Assembly: GCA_900551855.1 (NCBI GenBank)
Contig: URXM01000005.1
Location: forward strand, 36,479 to 100,478
Direction: 5' to 3'
Length of the DNA: 64,000 bases
Source: an uncultured Eubacteriales bacterium
GTDB lineage: Bacteria; Bacillota; Clostridia; Christensenellales; UBA1242
The notes under the pieces are model-generated. The model had not been told where the DNA came from. It ran no database searches and saw nothing but the letters and a program-made list of their open reading frames with translations. Of the stretch, positions 8,187-17,035 are shown piece after piece. Position 1 is the stretch's first letter. Every line of letters begins with the position of its first letter. The position numbers and the translations under genes were made by a program.

Positions 8187-8438
8187 TTATTCTTCTTCTA
8201 TTTTTTCAAAAATGTTATTGTATATTTCCTCGTTGATAATGTTTTCGCCATCGTCTTCAACGCTAGGATTTGCGCCAACGCCCAAGTAGTACCATTTGCC
8301 ATCATCGCCGTAGTAATACCATTTATTGTTTTCGTATTTATACTTATCATTTATAAGTACTACTCCGTTTGAAATCTCCACGAATGGTTTTGCTTTGCCT
8401 TCCTGTGTGATCACAGGTTCTGATTTAGTTATATACAT
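8187..8438 (-). CDS. small acidic protein downstream of the DGR reverse transcriptase
   Basis: This 83-residue protein is of unknown function. It has an aromatic NNKWYYYGDDGKWYY segment around residues 37-51 and an acidic C-terminus ending EKIEEE. An AGGAGG ribosome site precedes the ATG, and the start overlaps the end of the RT gene by 14 bp. It is the last gene before the operon terminator. It could be a virion accessory or part of the DGR cassette; no family is recognised. Confidence 0.6.
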   Translation of the reverse strand: MYITKSEPVITQEGKAKPFVEISNGVVLINDKYKYENNKWYYYGDDGKWYYLGVGANPSVEDDGENIINEEIYNNIFEKIEEE

Positions 8439-9420
8439 AATCGTATATCCTCCTGTTATTAAAAAATTTTATAAACCCGCTTGTGGAGGACTTGTACCTC
8501 TCCACCGCATCGGGTGTTGCGATTTTTAATATTTTACGGTATCGCTTCTTTAACCGTTTTAGCGTTGTGTGGCTTGGCTTCGTTTTTATGTAGCCTGTTG
8601 GTTTTAACACCCAGTGTCTATTTAGAAACATAAAGCCTTTATCAATGCGTGATATTCTTGTTTTCTTCAAGTTTAGGTTGATTTTTAGTTCTGCACTGAA
8701 CCTTATAAGTGTTTGCAGGCATTCTTTCAACTTTTCTTTTGAGGAACTTATTATATACCCATCGTCCATATAACGCCCGTAGTATTTCATTCGGTGCTGC
8801 TCTTTTATGTAATGATCCATGTCGTTGGTGTAATAAAGCGCACTTACTTGTGATATTTGGCTACCAAGCCCCAGCCCTTTGTCGCCTTCAAAACAATTAA
8901 CAAAATATTTATAAATGTTGAATAGTCTATCGTCTTTTATTACCTTTCTTGCTTTTTGAAGCAGTATCTCGTGATTTATGCTATCAAAAAACTTTGAAAA
9001 ATCAAAAGTCAAAATATAACCGACATTTGTTTTGTTGACTCGGTAGTATTGTTGAAGGTGCGCTTTTAGTCTATTTGCTGTAAAAAGCAAGCCCTTATTT
9101 TTCATACACGCACCATTATCGTATATTAGTCTGTTTTGAAATAAAGGAACTAGGAAATAATCGCAGTAGCATTTCTGCACCACTCTATCGCTTATGTGAA
9201 GCGCTTTGATTTGCCTAGATTTTCCTCTTTCACAGACCATAAACTTTGCGAAGGGTTTTTGTTTGTATGTTCCTTCGTGAAGTTTCTTGTATGTTTCTGC
9301 CACATTCTGTATGGCTCTTATTTGGTAGTTTTTTGTTGAAGTCTTCCAATTAACGCCCTTGCAGCAGTTTTCATAACTTGTAAATAAATTTTGAAATGTG
9401 AACACTTCTTCAAATTTCAT
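8425..9420 (-). CDS. DGR reverse transcriptase
   Basis: The 331-residue reverse transcriptase has FDFSKFFDS (catalytic Asp, about residue 140), the DGR hallmark LGLGSQ (about 183-188) and YMDD (about 217-220). In diversity-generating retroelements this enzyme copies TR RNA into adenine-mutagenised cDNA that replaces the variable repeat. The start at 9420 is chosen because AAGGAG lies eight bases before it; an upstream in-frame ATG at 9444 has no such site. The gene follows avd and TR in the usual order, and the length fits the family. The assignment is firm because TR and two VRs are present. Confidence 0.95.
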   Translation of the reverse strand: MKFEEVFTFQNLFTSYENCCKGVNWKTSTKNYQIRAIQNVAETYKKLHEGTYKQKPFAKFMVCERGKSRQIKALHISDRVVQKCYCDYFLVPLFQNRLIYDNGACMKNKGLLFTANRLKAHLQQYYRVNKTNVGYILTFDFSKFFDSINHEILLQKARKVIKDDRLFNIYKYFVNCFEGDKGLGLGSQISQVSALYYTNDMDHYIKEQHRMKYYGRYMDDGYIISSSKEKLKECLQTLIRFSAELKINLNLKKTRISRIDKGFMFLNRHWVLKPTGYIKTKPSHTTLKRLKKRYRKILKIATPDAVERYKSSTSGFIKFFNNRRIYDYVYN

Positions 9421-9499
9421 GTATAAACTCCTTGTAAATTTCACAAATTCAAAGGGCTACTTACTCTTTCAAGTAAAGCCCATCAAGGCTTCCAATTTT

Positions 9500-9513
9500 T
9501 AACCTTTCGGTTA
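9500..9513 (-). other. GAAA-loop hairpin between TR and RT
   Basis: On the minus strand TAACC-GAAA-GGTTA forms a 5-bp hairpin in the spacer transcribed with TR. It may be part of the template RNA structure. The tetraloop matches those downstream of both VRs. Confidence 0.45.
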
Positions 9514-9585
9514 GGGAAGTATAGTTCCTTTTGCATTTGCCGTTTTCGTCTATTGACTACTCTGTCTGGCATGCGGTTGTAAAAT

Positions 9586-9712
9586 CAGAGAGCCACCCTG
9601 TTAGCGTTGTTGGCGTTGTTGTTGTTGACATAGCCATTGTTGTTCCAATTGCAGAAGTTAGACCCGTTGTTGGTATTAGGAGAACGCAACCACTGGTTGT
9701 TGCCGTAGCGGA
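9586..9712 (-). repeat. DGR template repeat (TR)
   Basis: The 127-bp non-coding template matches VR1 (127 bp) and VR2 (107 bp). In the VR reading frame it is packed with AAC/AAT codons, which would read as runs of Asn. Every mismatch to either VR falls on a template adenine, the signature of adenine-specific mutagenic retrohoming. It lies between avd and the RT gene. The 3' end CAGGGTGGCTCTCTG is invariant, but the next bases differ from the VR side (ATTTTACAACC versus CTTTTGCGTAT), as expected for IMH* versus IMH. Confidence 0.97.
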
Positions 9713-9733
9713 CACAGGATGAGCGATTTACAA

Positions 9734-10126
9734 CTATACACCCATGCGTTGTTTGTCTTTTTCTTTTACGCCTTTTATCAATCTTTCGCATATTCCTATC
9801 AAAGTCGCCCATTTTACCCAGTAGCGGTCTTCAAGCGTTATGTAGGTTTTAATCAATTCTAGGTGGTTACTTAAACACGCAAGATCGCCGAGTGCATCGT
9901 CTAGTAATTCTGTTCGCTTTTGGTAGTATGTTTTGAGGTTTAGACTATTTGCTCGCAGTAATTGGTCTAGGACGCTCTGTGCCAACTTATAAGTGTGTAT
10001 AACGCCGTAGAATGTGTATTTCTTTGGTATTTTACTACACATGCTCACTGTGAATTTTAGAAGGTCTCTTGCCTTTGATATGAACTCCATTTGACTTTCG
10101 CTTCGTTTGTATGCTGGAACACTCAT
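9734..10126 (-). CDS. avd: Avd, DGR accessory variability determinant
   Basis: This 130-residue all-helical basic protein begins MSVPAYKRSESQMEFISKAR and contains KKYTFYGVIHTYKLA, matching the four-helix-bundle Avd family. Avd forms a positively charged pentamer that binds the RT and template RNA and is needed for cDNA priming in characterised DGRs. A strong AAAGGAG lies before the ATG. It sits directly upstream of TR and RT, the classic order. Confidence 0.93.
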   Translation of the reverse strand: MSVPAYKRSESQMEFISKARDLLKFTVSMCSKIPKKYTFYGVIHTYKLAQSVLDQLLRANSLNLKTYYQKRTELLDDALGDLACLSNHLELIKTYITLEDRYWVKWATLIGICERLIKGVKEKDKQRMGV

Positions 10127-10244
10127 TTTTGCACTCCTTTATTAGTTTATTGAATTGTCGTTTTGTGATTGTTTTATAGCCCGATTTATATATCCCGTTT
10201 TCTACGGTCTCATACCAGACTTTCATTGTTTTATTTTCTTGCAT
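10035..10244 (-). CDS. possible small protein between VR1 and avd
   Basis: An open frame of 69 codons starts with ATG at 10244, beginning MQENKTMKVWYETVENG, behind an AAAAGG site. It overlaps the first 92 bp of avd in another frame. The part before avd is hydrophilic and protein-like; the overlapping part may be fortuitous. No family is recognised, so it is a tentative call. Confidence 0.35.
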   Translation of the reverse strand: MQENKTMKVWYETVENGIYKSGYKTITKRQFNKLIKECKNECSSIQTKRKSNGVHIKGKRPSKIHSEHV

Positions 10245-10257
10245 GTTTACCTTTTTA

Positions 10258-10275
10258 GCCCGCCTTTCGGCGTGC
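10258..10275 (-). other. VR1-side hairpin with GAAA loop (DGR target structure)
   Basis: The coding strand reads GCACGCC-GAAA-GGCGGGC, a 7-position stem with one mismatch, 26 bases past the end of VR1. In the Bordetella phage DGR a hairpin/cruciform with a GRNA tetraloop just downstream of VR is needed for efficient retrohoming. Position and loop here fit that rule. Confidence 0.75.
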
Positions 10276-10288
10276 AGATTTTCTTTGA

Positions 10289-11509
10289 TTATACGCAAAA
10301 GCAGAGAGCCACCCTGTAAGCGGTGCTGGCGCTGTTGTAGGTGACATAGCCACCGTTGCTCCAAATGCAGAAGGAAGACCCGCTGCCGGTATTAGGAGAA
10401 CGCAACCACTGGCCGCTGCCGTAGCGGAGTTTGTTTTCTGCATACTCTTTGAAGTATTTGTATTGTTCGCCTTCTTCTGTGTATTTGCTGTAATTTACAT
10501 ATCGGTCTTTATTGCCGAACACCTCGCCATCACTCAATAGGAATAACCAGTCTTTTGTTTTAATAATGGTTGTATCACTGCTAGAACTTGTGCCTGTATA
10601 TCCAGCCCATGTTTTCTTTGAAACCTGCTTAATATAAGGGGTTATTTCCTCTGGAAGTCCTGCAATAAATGCTCCATCTGCATCTAGCGTTGTTTTTGAA
10701 TAGTATTTTGTGCTTGCATCATACGCATCTGGCAATGTAACCTCCACGAAGCCTTCGGTTGCCGTGTCGTATTTGTAGTATGTGCCCGCAGTTGAACTCG
10801 TCACGGTGTCATCATATAAATAATAACTTTCGCCTGCCTTCAATGCATTTTGTCTTATAAGTGAACCCACCCAAGACACGCCGTTTGAACCGCTCGCATC
10901 TCTGTGCTTATAAGTGCTGCTTGTGTAAGGTATTTTGAAAGTGATTGACGCTTTACCTGCTCCATCTGCTTTATCGTCATGATTAAAGCCCATAATAATC
11001 GCCCTGGTGTATGATGAGTCTGTTTGCCCCATAAATGAAGTAAGGTCTTTATAATCGCCCTCACTCCACATAAACTCTGCATATCCGCCGTTTCCTGCGG
11101 TTTCAATTTCTGCCCAGGTGTAATCGTTTAGCGCCTTGCCTGTCTTGCAGTTATAAACGCCGATTTCGTCTACCGTGATTGTGTTTGTCCAGAGTTCTGT
11201 TCCGCCCTTGCTCGCCTTCACGGTGTAGGTGTCTGCTTCTGTTGCTGTAAACATAACCATTCCGCCTGTGCCTGTTGATTGTGAGTCAATCAATGCGCCG
11301 TTGCTTCTGTATAATTCAAGTGTTGTGTCTGCAAGTTCTGCAGCAATAATTGCAATACCTGCGCCACCGCCTTCTGGTATGCTTTGAACGCCCGCTGTAA
11401 GTTCTGGGAGCGAGACATTTTTGTTCGCTTGCGTAATTGTGCCACCCTTTGCTATGATGGCGTTTTTGATATTCTGTATTTCATTGAATACATCTTGTTG
11501 TGTTGCCAT
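10289..11509 (-). CDS. DGR variable protein 1, tail-fibre/receptor-binding protein
   Basis: The 406-residue structural protein has an N-terminal helix of the kind found in phage tail fibres and a small beta/Ig-like region (about residues 55-115). Its C-terminal half resembles DUF6273/C-type-lectin-like domains and ends in the variable repeat (residues about 361-403, QWLRSPNTGSGSSF onwards). Diversified residues correspond to template Asn codons. It is the last structural gene and lies next to avd-TR-RT. It probably displays a randomised ligand-binding face at the tail tip for host recognition. An AAAGGAG site supports the start. Confidence 0.92.
   Translation of the reverse strand: MATQQDVFNEIQNIKNAIIAKGGTITQANKNVSLPELTAGVQSIPEGGGAGIAIIAAELADTTLELYRSNGALIDSQSTGTGGMVMFTATEADTYTVKASKGGTELWTNTITVDEIGVYNCKTGKALNDYTWAEIETAGNGGYAEFMWSEGDYKDLTSFMGQTDSSYTRAIIMGFNHDDKADGAGKASITFKIPYTSSTYKHRDASGSNGVSWVGSLIRQNALKAGESYYLYDDTVTSSTAGTYYKYDTATEGFVEVTLPDAYDASTKYYSKTTLDADGAFIAGLPEEITPYIKQVSKKTWAGYTGTSSSSDTTIIKTKDWLFLLSDGEVFGNKDRYVNYSKYTEEGEQYKYFKEYAENKLRYGSGQWLRSPNTGSGSSFCIWSNGGYVTYNSASTAYRVALCFCV
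10302..10428 (-). repeat. DGR variable repeat 1 (VR1)
   Basis: It is 127 bp, the same length as TR, with 18 substitutions, all at template adenines and none elsewhere. It encodes residues about 361-403 of the adjacent protein. The 3' boundary is CAGGGTGGCTCTCTG followed by CTTTTGCGTATAATC, identical to VR2 and different from TR. Confidence 0.97.
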
Positions 11510-11522
11510 GTTTTACTCTCCT

Positions 11523-11762
11523 TTATAGTTCGTATGTCCCATTTAGTAATTGTTTGCATACCTGGGCTGGGAAGTACCCATAGTTGCCATTTAGTAAAAG
11601 GTCATAGTAATCGGTTTGAATGTATGCAGATTCGTCCCCACCATCGCCTGTTGTGATTGTTGCGATTTCGTTTGGGAAGTCACTTGCGACAATTTTATAT
11701 GTCACATTCTTCTTTGTTCTTATGGCTTCTGCCACCTGTGTCAAAAATTCAGCTAGTGTCAT
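11523..11762 (-). CDS. small tail-associated protein
   Basis: This 79-residue protein begins MTLAEFLTQVAEAIRTKKN and resembles the short N-terminal modules (AIR-K-ADFPNEIATI) found on many phage tail-fibre proteins. Its start overlaps the upstream stop as TAATG, so it is coupled to it. It may be a tail-tip adaptor or chaperone for the variable protein downstream; that role is inferred from position. Confidence 0.65.
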   Translation of the reverse strand: MTLAEFLTQVAEAIRTKKNVTYKIVASDFPNEIATITTGDGGDESAYIQTDYYDLLLNGNYGYFPAQVCKQLLNGTYEL

Positions 11763-13321
11763 TAGTACGCACCTCCCAACGCATCGCCGATTGCTGCTTG
11801 TATTGCTGCTGCTACCGATTCGTTAGTTGCGATGCCTGTAATTGCTCCGCTTTCGCCGTTTACGCTGGTCACGAATTCCCCGCTTTCTTTGAATGCTGCA
11901 CCTTTCAAGCCTGTGACTTTGATATTGTCAATGGTTGTTGATTTGCCATTGATTGTAATGGTTAGTTTTAGCGTTCCATTGTTTGTGCCACTTTCAAGTG
12001 CCACATTGTCTATTTTAGAGCTTGTAAGTGCATCGTCTGCGTTTTTGCGAGCCTCGGCTTCTGCATCTATATTGTCTTGCAGTGTTTTATCGGCGTTTTC
12101 TCTTGCGGTCTTTTCTTCTGCGATTGCAGTTTCTGTCGCAGCAACTCTTAAAACAAGCGCAGCGCTTCCTTGCTCATCGTTTGCGATCCAGTCCGCTATT
12201 TCTTTCAAAGTATCAAACGCTTCTGGCGCTGAATTAACCACCGCACTGATCGCCTTTGATATTGCTTCGTTCATTTCTGTTTTTGAAGCCTTCACGGTTT
12301 CAAGTGTTGTGATTTGGTTTTGCAGTGAAGTATCAGCAGCCTTTCTCTCGCTTCTTTCTGCTTCGATTTCGGTTTTGATAACCACGCCCTGGTTGGCTGA
12401 TAAAACTTTGCTTGCGTCTGCTGTGGTCATATTGTCCACGATATCCGTCTTGTTTATTTTGGTTTTATCGTGCTTTATAATTGGTCTATGAGGATCTGTA
12501 TTGTCCACCAGGTGCTCTGATTCGCCTATTACTGCGTCCACATATTCGCTGTCCACCTTCTCGCTTAATTCTTCAAGCGCTTTTTGAACATCTGTTGCTT
12601 CAAGGTCTTTGATTGCATCAATAGGCACTTCGTTCGCCCTTATGATTTGAACCGAGATTTTTACTTGTCCGTCCACTTTTTCAAGTGTGATTTTGTGCCC
12701 TGCTTTCAGCCTGGAAGTCAAAAACTCGCCGAGCCCATCTTCGCCATATAAGTCTTGCTGCAACTCGTCAATCTCTGCACCCATTTCTTGCACCTGGCTG
12801 TGCAGTTCGTCAAAGTTGCTTGGTTCTGAGATTTCCTCTGCTTCGCTCAAAAAGGTTGAAGGTTGTATTTCAAGCGTAAACGAAGGGCTGGCGGATATTT
12901 CTTCTATCTTTGCGTTTAGGTCGTTTATAAGCCAATTAATGACATTTATAACCACCTTTAATGCTCCGCTTTGCGCTTCTTCTTGCTCGTTCACGGTGTC
13001 CCACATTGTAAACTCTTTTGGCATCTTGCGTTGATAGAGTCTATAATCTGTCCCGTTGCGTGTAAAGTCTTTTACTCTCTGTAAGTCGTAGCGCTTGGTT
13101 TGCAGGTGCTTTCCTGTGGATGTTGTAATTATTCCACCGATGTGCACTTTGTTTCCAGTTTGGTTTGTTCCTTCTGTGTCATTAACTGGATCTAAAAGTA
13201 GCGAATGTGGCACTTCTATGTTAATGAGCACATTTCTGTAACTGCCACGCATGATTTTGAAGTCTGGCGCAAACTGGGAAACGCTGCCATCTTCATTTAG
13301 CGTGATTTTTAATTTGTTCAT
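11762..13321 (-). CDS. baseplate/tail fibre protein (BppU-like N-terminus, coiled-coil stalk)
   Basis: The 519-residue protein has an N-terminal region (RGSYRNVLINIEVP, about residues 24-37) resembling lactococcal-phage BppU N-terminal domains. Long coiled coils rich in A, E and K follow (about 240-420), then a C-terminal beta region. Such proteins are trimeric tail or baseplate stalks. ATG 13321 is chosen because AAAGGAGGTT precedes it. It is separated from the large upstream tail gene by a terminator hairpin and coupled to the small protein downstream. Confidence 0.75.
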   Translation of the reverse strand: MNKLKITLNEDGSVSQFAPDFKIMRGSYRNVLINIEVPHSLLLDPVNDTEGTNQTGNKVHIGGIITTSTGKHLQTKRYDLQRVKDFTRNGTDYRLYQRKMPKEFTMWDTVNEQEEAQSGALKVVINVINWLINDLNAKIEEISASPSFTLEIQPSTFLSEAEEISEPSNFDELHSQVQEMGAEIDELQQDLYGEDGLGEFLTSRLKAGHKITLEKVDGQVKISVQIIRANEVPIDAIKDLEATDVQKALEELSEKVDSEYVDAVIGESEHLVDNTDPHRPIIKHDKTKINKTDIVDNMTTADASKVLSANQGVVIKTEIEAERSERKAADTSLQNQITTLETVKASKTEMNEAISKAISAVVNSAPEAFDTLKEIADWIANDEQGSAALVLRVAATETAIAEEKTARENADKTLQDNIDAEAEARKNADDALTSSKIDNVALESGTNNGTLKLTITINGKSTTIDNIKVTGLKGAAFKESGEFVTSVNGESGAITGIATNESVAAAIQAAIGDALGGAY

Positions 13322-13352
13322 TCTCAATGAACCTCCTTTATTAAAATTTATC

Positions 13353-13375
13353 AAAAAAGCAGGATTGCTCCTGCT
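13353..13375 (-). terminator. intercistronic terminator hairpin
   Basis: AGCAGGA / TCCTGCT with a 4-base loop is followed on the minus strand by TTTTTT, between the 1196-residue tail gene and the baseplate gene. It may set relative expression. Confidence 0.7.
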
Positions 13376-13383
13376 CTTATGAC

Positions 13384-16300
13384 CTATTCTGTAAACACTG
13401 GATAAATGAACCAGCTTTGAAGTTTGTTGTCACCTGTTAGGTTGTCAACATTTTTTGCGAGGTATGCATAGTTTAGCCCTCCTTCTTGATCGTATAAAAC
13501 TATCGCTTTTACTTCGTTAATATCTACGCCTTCTGGTTTTGTTATGCTTACCTCAATTGCTCCATCATGTTCTATAAGTGAATAGTTGACATTGTCTGCA
13601 ACTATGTAGTTGATCGACATGTCTACCGCCTCGTCAAACATTGAGACTGTATGGTTAATTAAAACCATTTTTAATCGTGAGTTCTTTTGCCCGAATATGT
13701 TTGAGAAAATTATAAACTTATTTTCTTCGTCATCGTCCGATGTGAGTAGGTTGATTTGGTAGTTAAATGATAAGGCTTCACGGTTATCTTTATCTAGCCC
13801 TATTGATAATTTATCTGTTAATAAAAATAAACTATCGCTTTCATTTGGCACAAAGTCTTCACTTTCAGCAAGTGGCAATCTTTGGATCTGTTCCTTTGTC
13901 CAATCTGTTTTATTAAACAATTGAAAACTAAACAAGTCAGCTCCTCCCATAACATCACAGTACCTGACTGGAAGAAGTGTATAAAACGCCTCATTTGTAA
14001 TATCAATTTTACCACTTGTCTTTATATCAACCGCATCTCCTGCTTTGAAGTTGTCGTCCATATCCCATTCAAACACGATTGCGTTTCTTAATGGAAAGTG
14101 TAAAAGCGGAACTATAACATCCTTACAATTACTATTCGCTTTTGGAGTTACCACCCCTTCTATTTTTTCAGTTTCCGAGTTTGGAAATAAATTTTTATAG
14201 TTTATAATTTCTCCATTCTCTTTTAAATGTTGCCTTATCTTATCTGCCTTAAATCGAGTGTATGCAAAATTTGGAATTTTTATATTGTTGTTTTCTGTAA
14301 ATATAGCTTGCTTTACAAAACTTTTCCATTTGTCTTTATTGATAAAGAGTGGCGTTGTTGTAGTGGCGTTTTGTTTTGTGGTTAAAAGTAAAAAGTCCAT
14401 CATTCTTACTTCTCGTCTAACCATTGACCTCTCGCTAATCTCATAGTATCTTGGTTCGCTTGGAATTGTGACAACTTGTGAAATCTGGTTGAAGTTTTTT
14501 GAGTATGTGACTTTTTGCAGTATTATGTCGTTGTAGTATTCCGCTTCTATTGCGGTTACATAATAAAGACTGTTGTTGATTTCTACCAAATCGCCGACCT
14601 CTTTTTCTTCCCCTATTTCTGCGTATTCGTTGCATTGATAAATACCATTTGCAATACGCACAAGCCTTCCCCACAAATTTGCAGAGAACCTTTCACTGTC
14701 TACGATCTTGTCTTCTTGCCCGTAGTATTGTTCATGCTTAGGGTATTTTTCAAATTTTGAATTTTTAAGGAAGTTATAAAGGTTTGGCTTAAACTGTGAA
14801 ATTCTCAACTCGTCTTGTGTTTTGTATTTAATGTGAAATTTTAATTTATTGTATAGGAAATCTTCGGCTGTTAATGAACCCGTAGGCATACCGAATAAGT
14901 CACTGCATATTTTCTTTAATGCCATGACATTATCGCCCGCATTTACTTCTGGTGGGACATAGTTTAGTCCTTGTATTTTATTTGTTCCCATTTCATAATA
15001 AATTGCAGCCCATTTCCCTGGAATAACTCCCGTTTCAGCAGTCAATGTGTTATAAATCGTTTTTTCAAAAATATAATTTAGTGCCGACTGGGTTTGCCCC
15101 TCGTATTCAATATCAAACTCGTCAATTTGTGTTATGTTGTATTTTGTCTGTAATTCTGCGGTGTTGTTTGATACCAAGTAAGTACTGTCTGTGGTCTTGC
15201 AGACTAGCCATTCTTCTACTTCGTTCTGTGGACTGAATATGTTTTTCACATAACTGTCCAATTGTGTATAATATTCGCTTAAATTGTGGCTATTAAAAAT
15301 GGTTATTTTGGTGCTCTTGTTGTTTTTTACTTGGTTTCCGCCTAACTGTCTAAAACTTAATAAAAAGCGATCAGTTCCGTCTTTTGCGAATGTTAATTGC
15401 GGTATTGCATGTAAGTAATAACCGATTTGTAGGAATATTTCCCATAAATTTTTATTTTCAAATATTGTCTCGTGCAGTTGCGTCTCTTTTAGTCTTGTAA
15501 GCCATTTTGAGTCAATATCAATTGGGTATTGTATTCCTATGTCGTTATAATTCTCATCTAGCAAAGGATCAAGCCCCACTTTTGAATTGTCAATAATTTG
15601 AGTATCAATTGTCAATAGTGCTTTTCTTATCAAATTAAAACAACTGTATTTTTGTGGTTTTACCAGAAATGGTGCGGGTTGTGCGTCTGACAACATGTCT
15701 TTTGCATAAAATGTGGAACTGAGCGTTATTGATGCGCTCGCAGGTTTTGATAATGAATTTTGAGTGACGCTGTATTTTGCATATGCATTACTCGCAAGTC
15801 CTAGGGAAATTAAAAGAACCCACCAGTCTGTATCCTTATAATCAAGAGTGCTTGTCTTTGTGAACCCCTGAATAATTGCACCGCTTTCATATGGCTCTAT
15901 TGTGCTTGTTATTGTGTATTTGTAACTCTTACCATTATCAATTTCTGTTTGTGATAGTGCGTCTGTATTAAATGTTATTGTCTTGTTTGTGTGTGAAGTA
16001 TCGTTGGTGTTTATGATTGCTGGGTATTTCGACAGTCTGCTGGTTCTAAAGTGACACGCCATCGCTTGCGAGTCTCCAGGACCTATATTAGTGTCTTTGA
16101 AATCCTCATTTTTAATCTCTACTATACCAACCCTACCGCTTTCATTATACATAACATAATTAACACTGCTACGAATATTGACTGGGTTATAAAAATGATT
16201 GACAACCTCAATCTCTGTTCCCGATATAGGCTGATCATTCTGCATCGTTGTCCTTGTCACTCTTGTTCTTATAGGGCATTCAAATAATTTGTCGGGCACC

Positions 16301-16974
16301 GTTTGATTTAAATGATAACATGTTAATGTTGGTATTTCAAAACTAATCTCATGTGATAAAAGCCCGTTTAAGTTTTGTAAAAGGCTATTGATTGATGTTG
16401 TATTACTCCAAATATAACGGAATGAGTTTGTGAATTTGTATGACCCTGAAGCCAATGTTCTGTACCATCCTGTTCCATTTCTGCCTGTTGTTCCGTATGA
16501 TAAATTTGGTCTTTGGTATCCACTGCCTACAATTTCGTTTTTAACAATTGGAACAGTATCTGTTGATGCAATTGTAGTTTTGTAATTTAAACTTACATCA
16601 TTTAGTTCTCTTGTGAGGCTTATGTTGTCAACATGCATGCCTTGCGCAACGGCACTAGGCTCTATCAGTTCTATTCTGTGGCAGCATATTTCTGGGCATC
16701 CCACATATTCCTCTACCTGGTCGCTATCAACTATAAAATCAAATGTTGTTGGCGCATCTGTAAAGTCTTTTGTCAAATACCTTTCAATTCTTATTTTTGT
16801 CTTTGGTGGGAATGCGATATTTTGTGCTTTTGGCAAACCATCAAGCACGATTTCTCCAGTTCCTAGTGTTTCGTCAAGGTGTGGCTCTATAAAAATAGGC
16901 ATTGTGAGATATTCTGTCAATTCGGTTGATTTACCACCATTTTCCCATTTCCAGGCTTTCCAGTAATACTTCAT
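13384..16974 (-). CDS. large tail/baseplate structural protein
   Basis: At 1196 residues this is the largest phage protein. It lacks transmembrane segments and the long coiled coil expected of a tape measure. The N-terminal 150 residues (DFIVDSDQVEEYVG then IELIEPSAVAQGMHVDN) resemble tail-associated 'minor structural' proteins of Bacillota phages. The rest is beta-rich with many aromatic residues. No peptidoglycan hydrolase motif was recognised. ATG 16974 is preferred, with GAAGGAG just upstream. The role as a tail hub is inferred from order and size. Confidence 0.7.
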   Translation of the reverse strand: MKYYWKAWKWENGGKSTELTEYLTMPIFIEPHLDETLGTGEIVLDGLPKAQNIAFPPKTKIRIERYLTKDFTDAPTTFDFIVDSDQVEEYVGCPEICCHRIELIEPSAVAQGMHVDNISLTRELNDVSLNYKTTIASTDTVPIVKNEIVGSGYQRPNLSYGTTGRNGTGWYRTLASGSYKFTNSFRYIWSNTTSINSLLQNLNGLLSHEISFEIPTLTCYHLNQTVPDKLFECPIRTRVTRTTMQNDQPISGTEIEVVNHFYNPVNIRSSVNYVMYNESGRVGIVEIKNEDFKDTNIGPGDSQAMACHFRTSRLSKYPAIINTNDTSHTNKTITFNTDALSQTEIDNGKSYKYTITSTIEPYESGAIIQGFTKTSTLDYKDTDWWVLLISLGLASNAYAKYSVTQNSLSKPASASITLSSTFYAKDMLSDAQPAPFLVKPQKYSCFNLIRKALLTIDTQIIDNSKVGLDPLLDENYNDIGIQYPIDIDSKWLTRLKETQLHETIFENKNLWEIFLQIGYYLHAIPQLTFAKDGTDRFLLSFRQLGGNQVKNNKSTKITIFNSHNLSEYYTQLDSYVKNIFSPQNEVEEWLVCKTTDSTYLVSNNTAELQTKYNITQIDEFDIEYEGQTQSALNYIFEKTIYNTLTAETGVIPGKWAAIYYEMGTNKIQGLNYVPPEVNAGDNVMALKKICSDLFGMPTGSLTAEDFLYNKLKFHIKYKTQDELRISQFKPNLYNFLKNSKFEKYPKHEQYYGQEDKIVDSERFSANLWGRLVRIANGIYQCNEYAEIGEEKEVGDLVEINNSLYYVTAIEAEYYNDIILQKVTYSKNFNQISQVVTIPSEPRYYEISERSMVRREVRMMDFLLLTTKQNATTTTPLFINKDKWKSFVKQAIFTENNNIKIPNFAYTRFKADKIRQHLKENGEIINYKNLFPNSETEKIEGVVTPKANSNCKDVIVPLLHFPLRNAIVFEWDMDDNFKAGDAVDIKTSGKIDITNEAFYTLLPVRYCDVMGGADLFSFQLFNKTDWTKEQIQRLPLAESEDFVPNESDSLFLLTDKLSIGLDKDNREALSFNYQINLLTSDDDEENKFIIFSNIFGQKNSRLKMVLINHTVSMFDEAVDMSINYIVADNVNYSLIEHDGAIEVSITKPEGVDINEVKAIVLYDQEGGLNYAYLAKNVDNLTGDNKLQSWFIYPVFTE

Positions 16975-17000
16975 TTTTTCTACTCCTTCTTTCAAAATAC

Positions 17001-17029
17001 TTGTAAAATTAAATTTTACGAGTTATAAT
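17001..17029 (+). promoter_or_regulatory. promoter and palindromic operator candidate of the rightward gene
   Basis: TTGTAA (17001-17006), 17-bp spacer and perfect TATAAT (17024-17029). GTAAAATT-A-AATTTTAC (17003-17019) is an 8+1+8 palindrome overlapping the -35 box and spacer, ideal for a repressor. The ATG is six bases past the -10 box. Confidence 0.75.
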
Positions 17030-17035
17030 GGTTGC

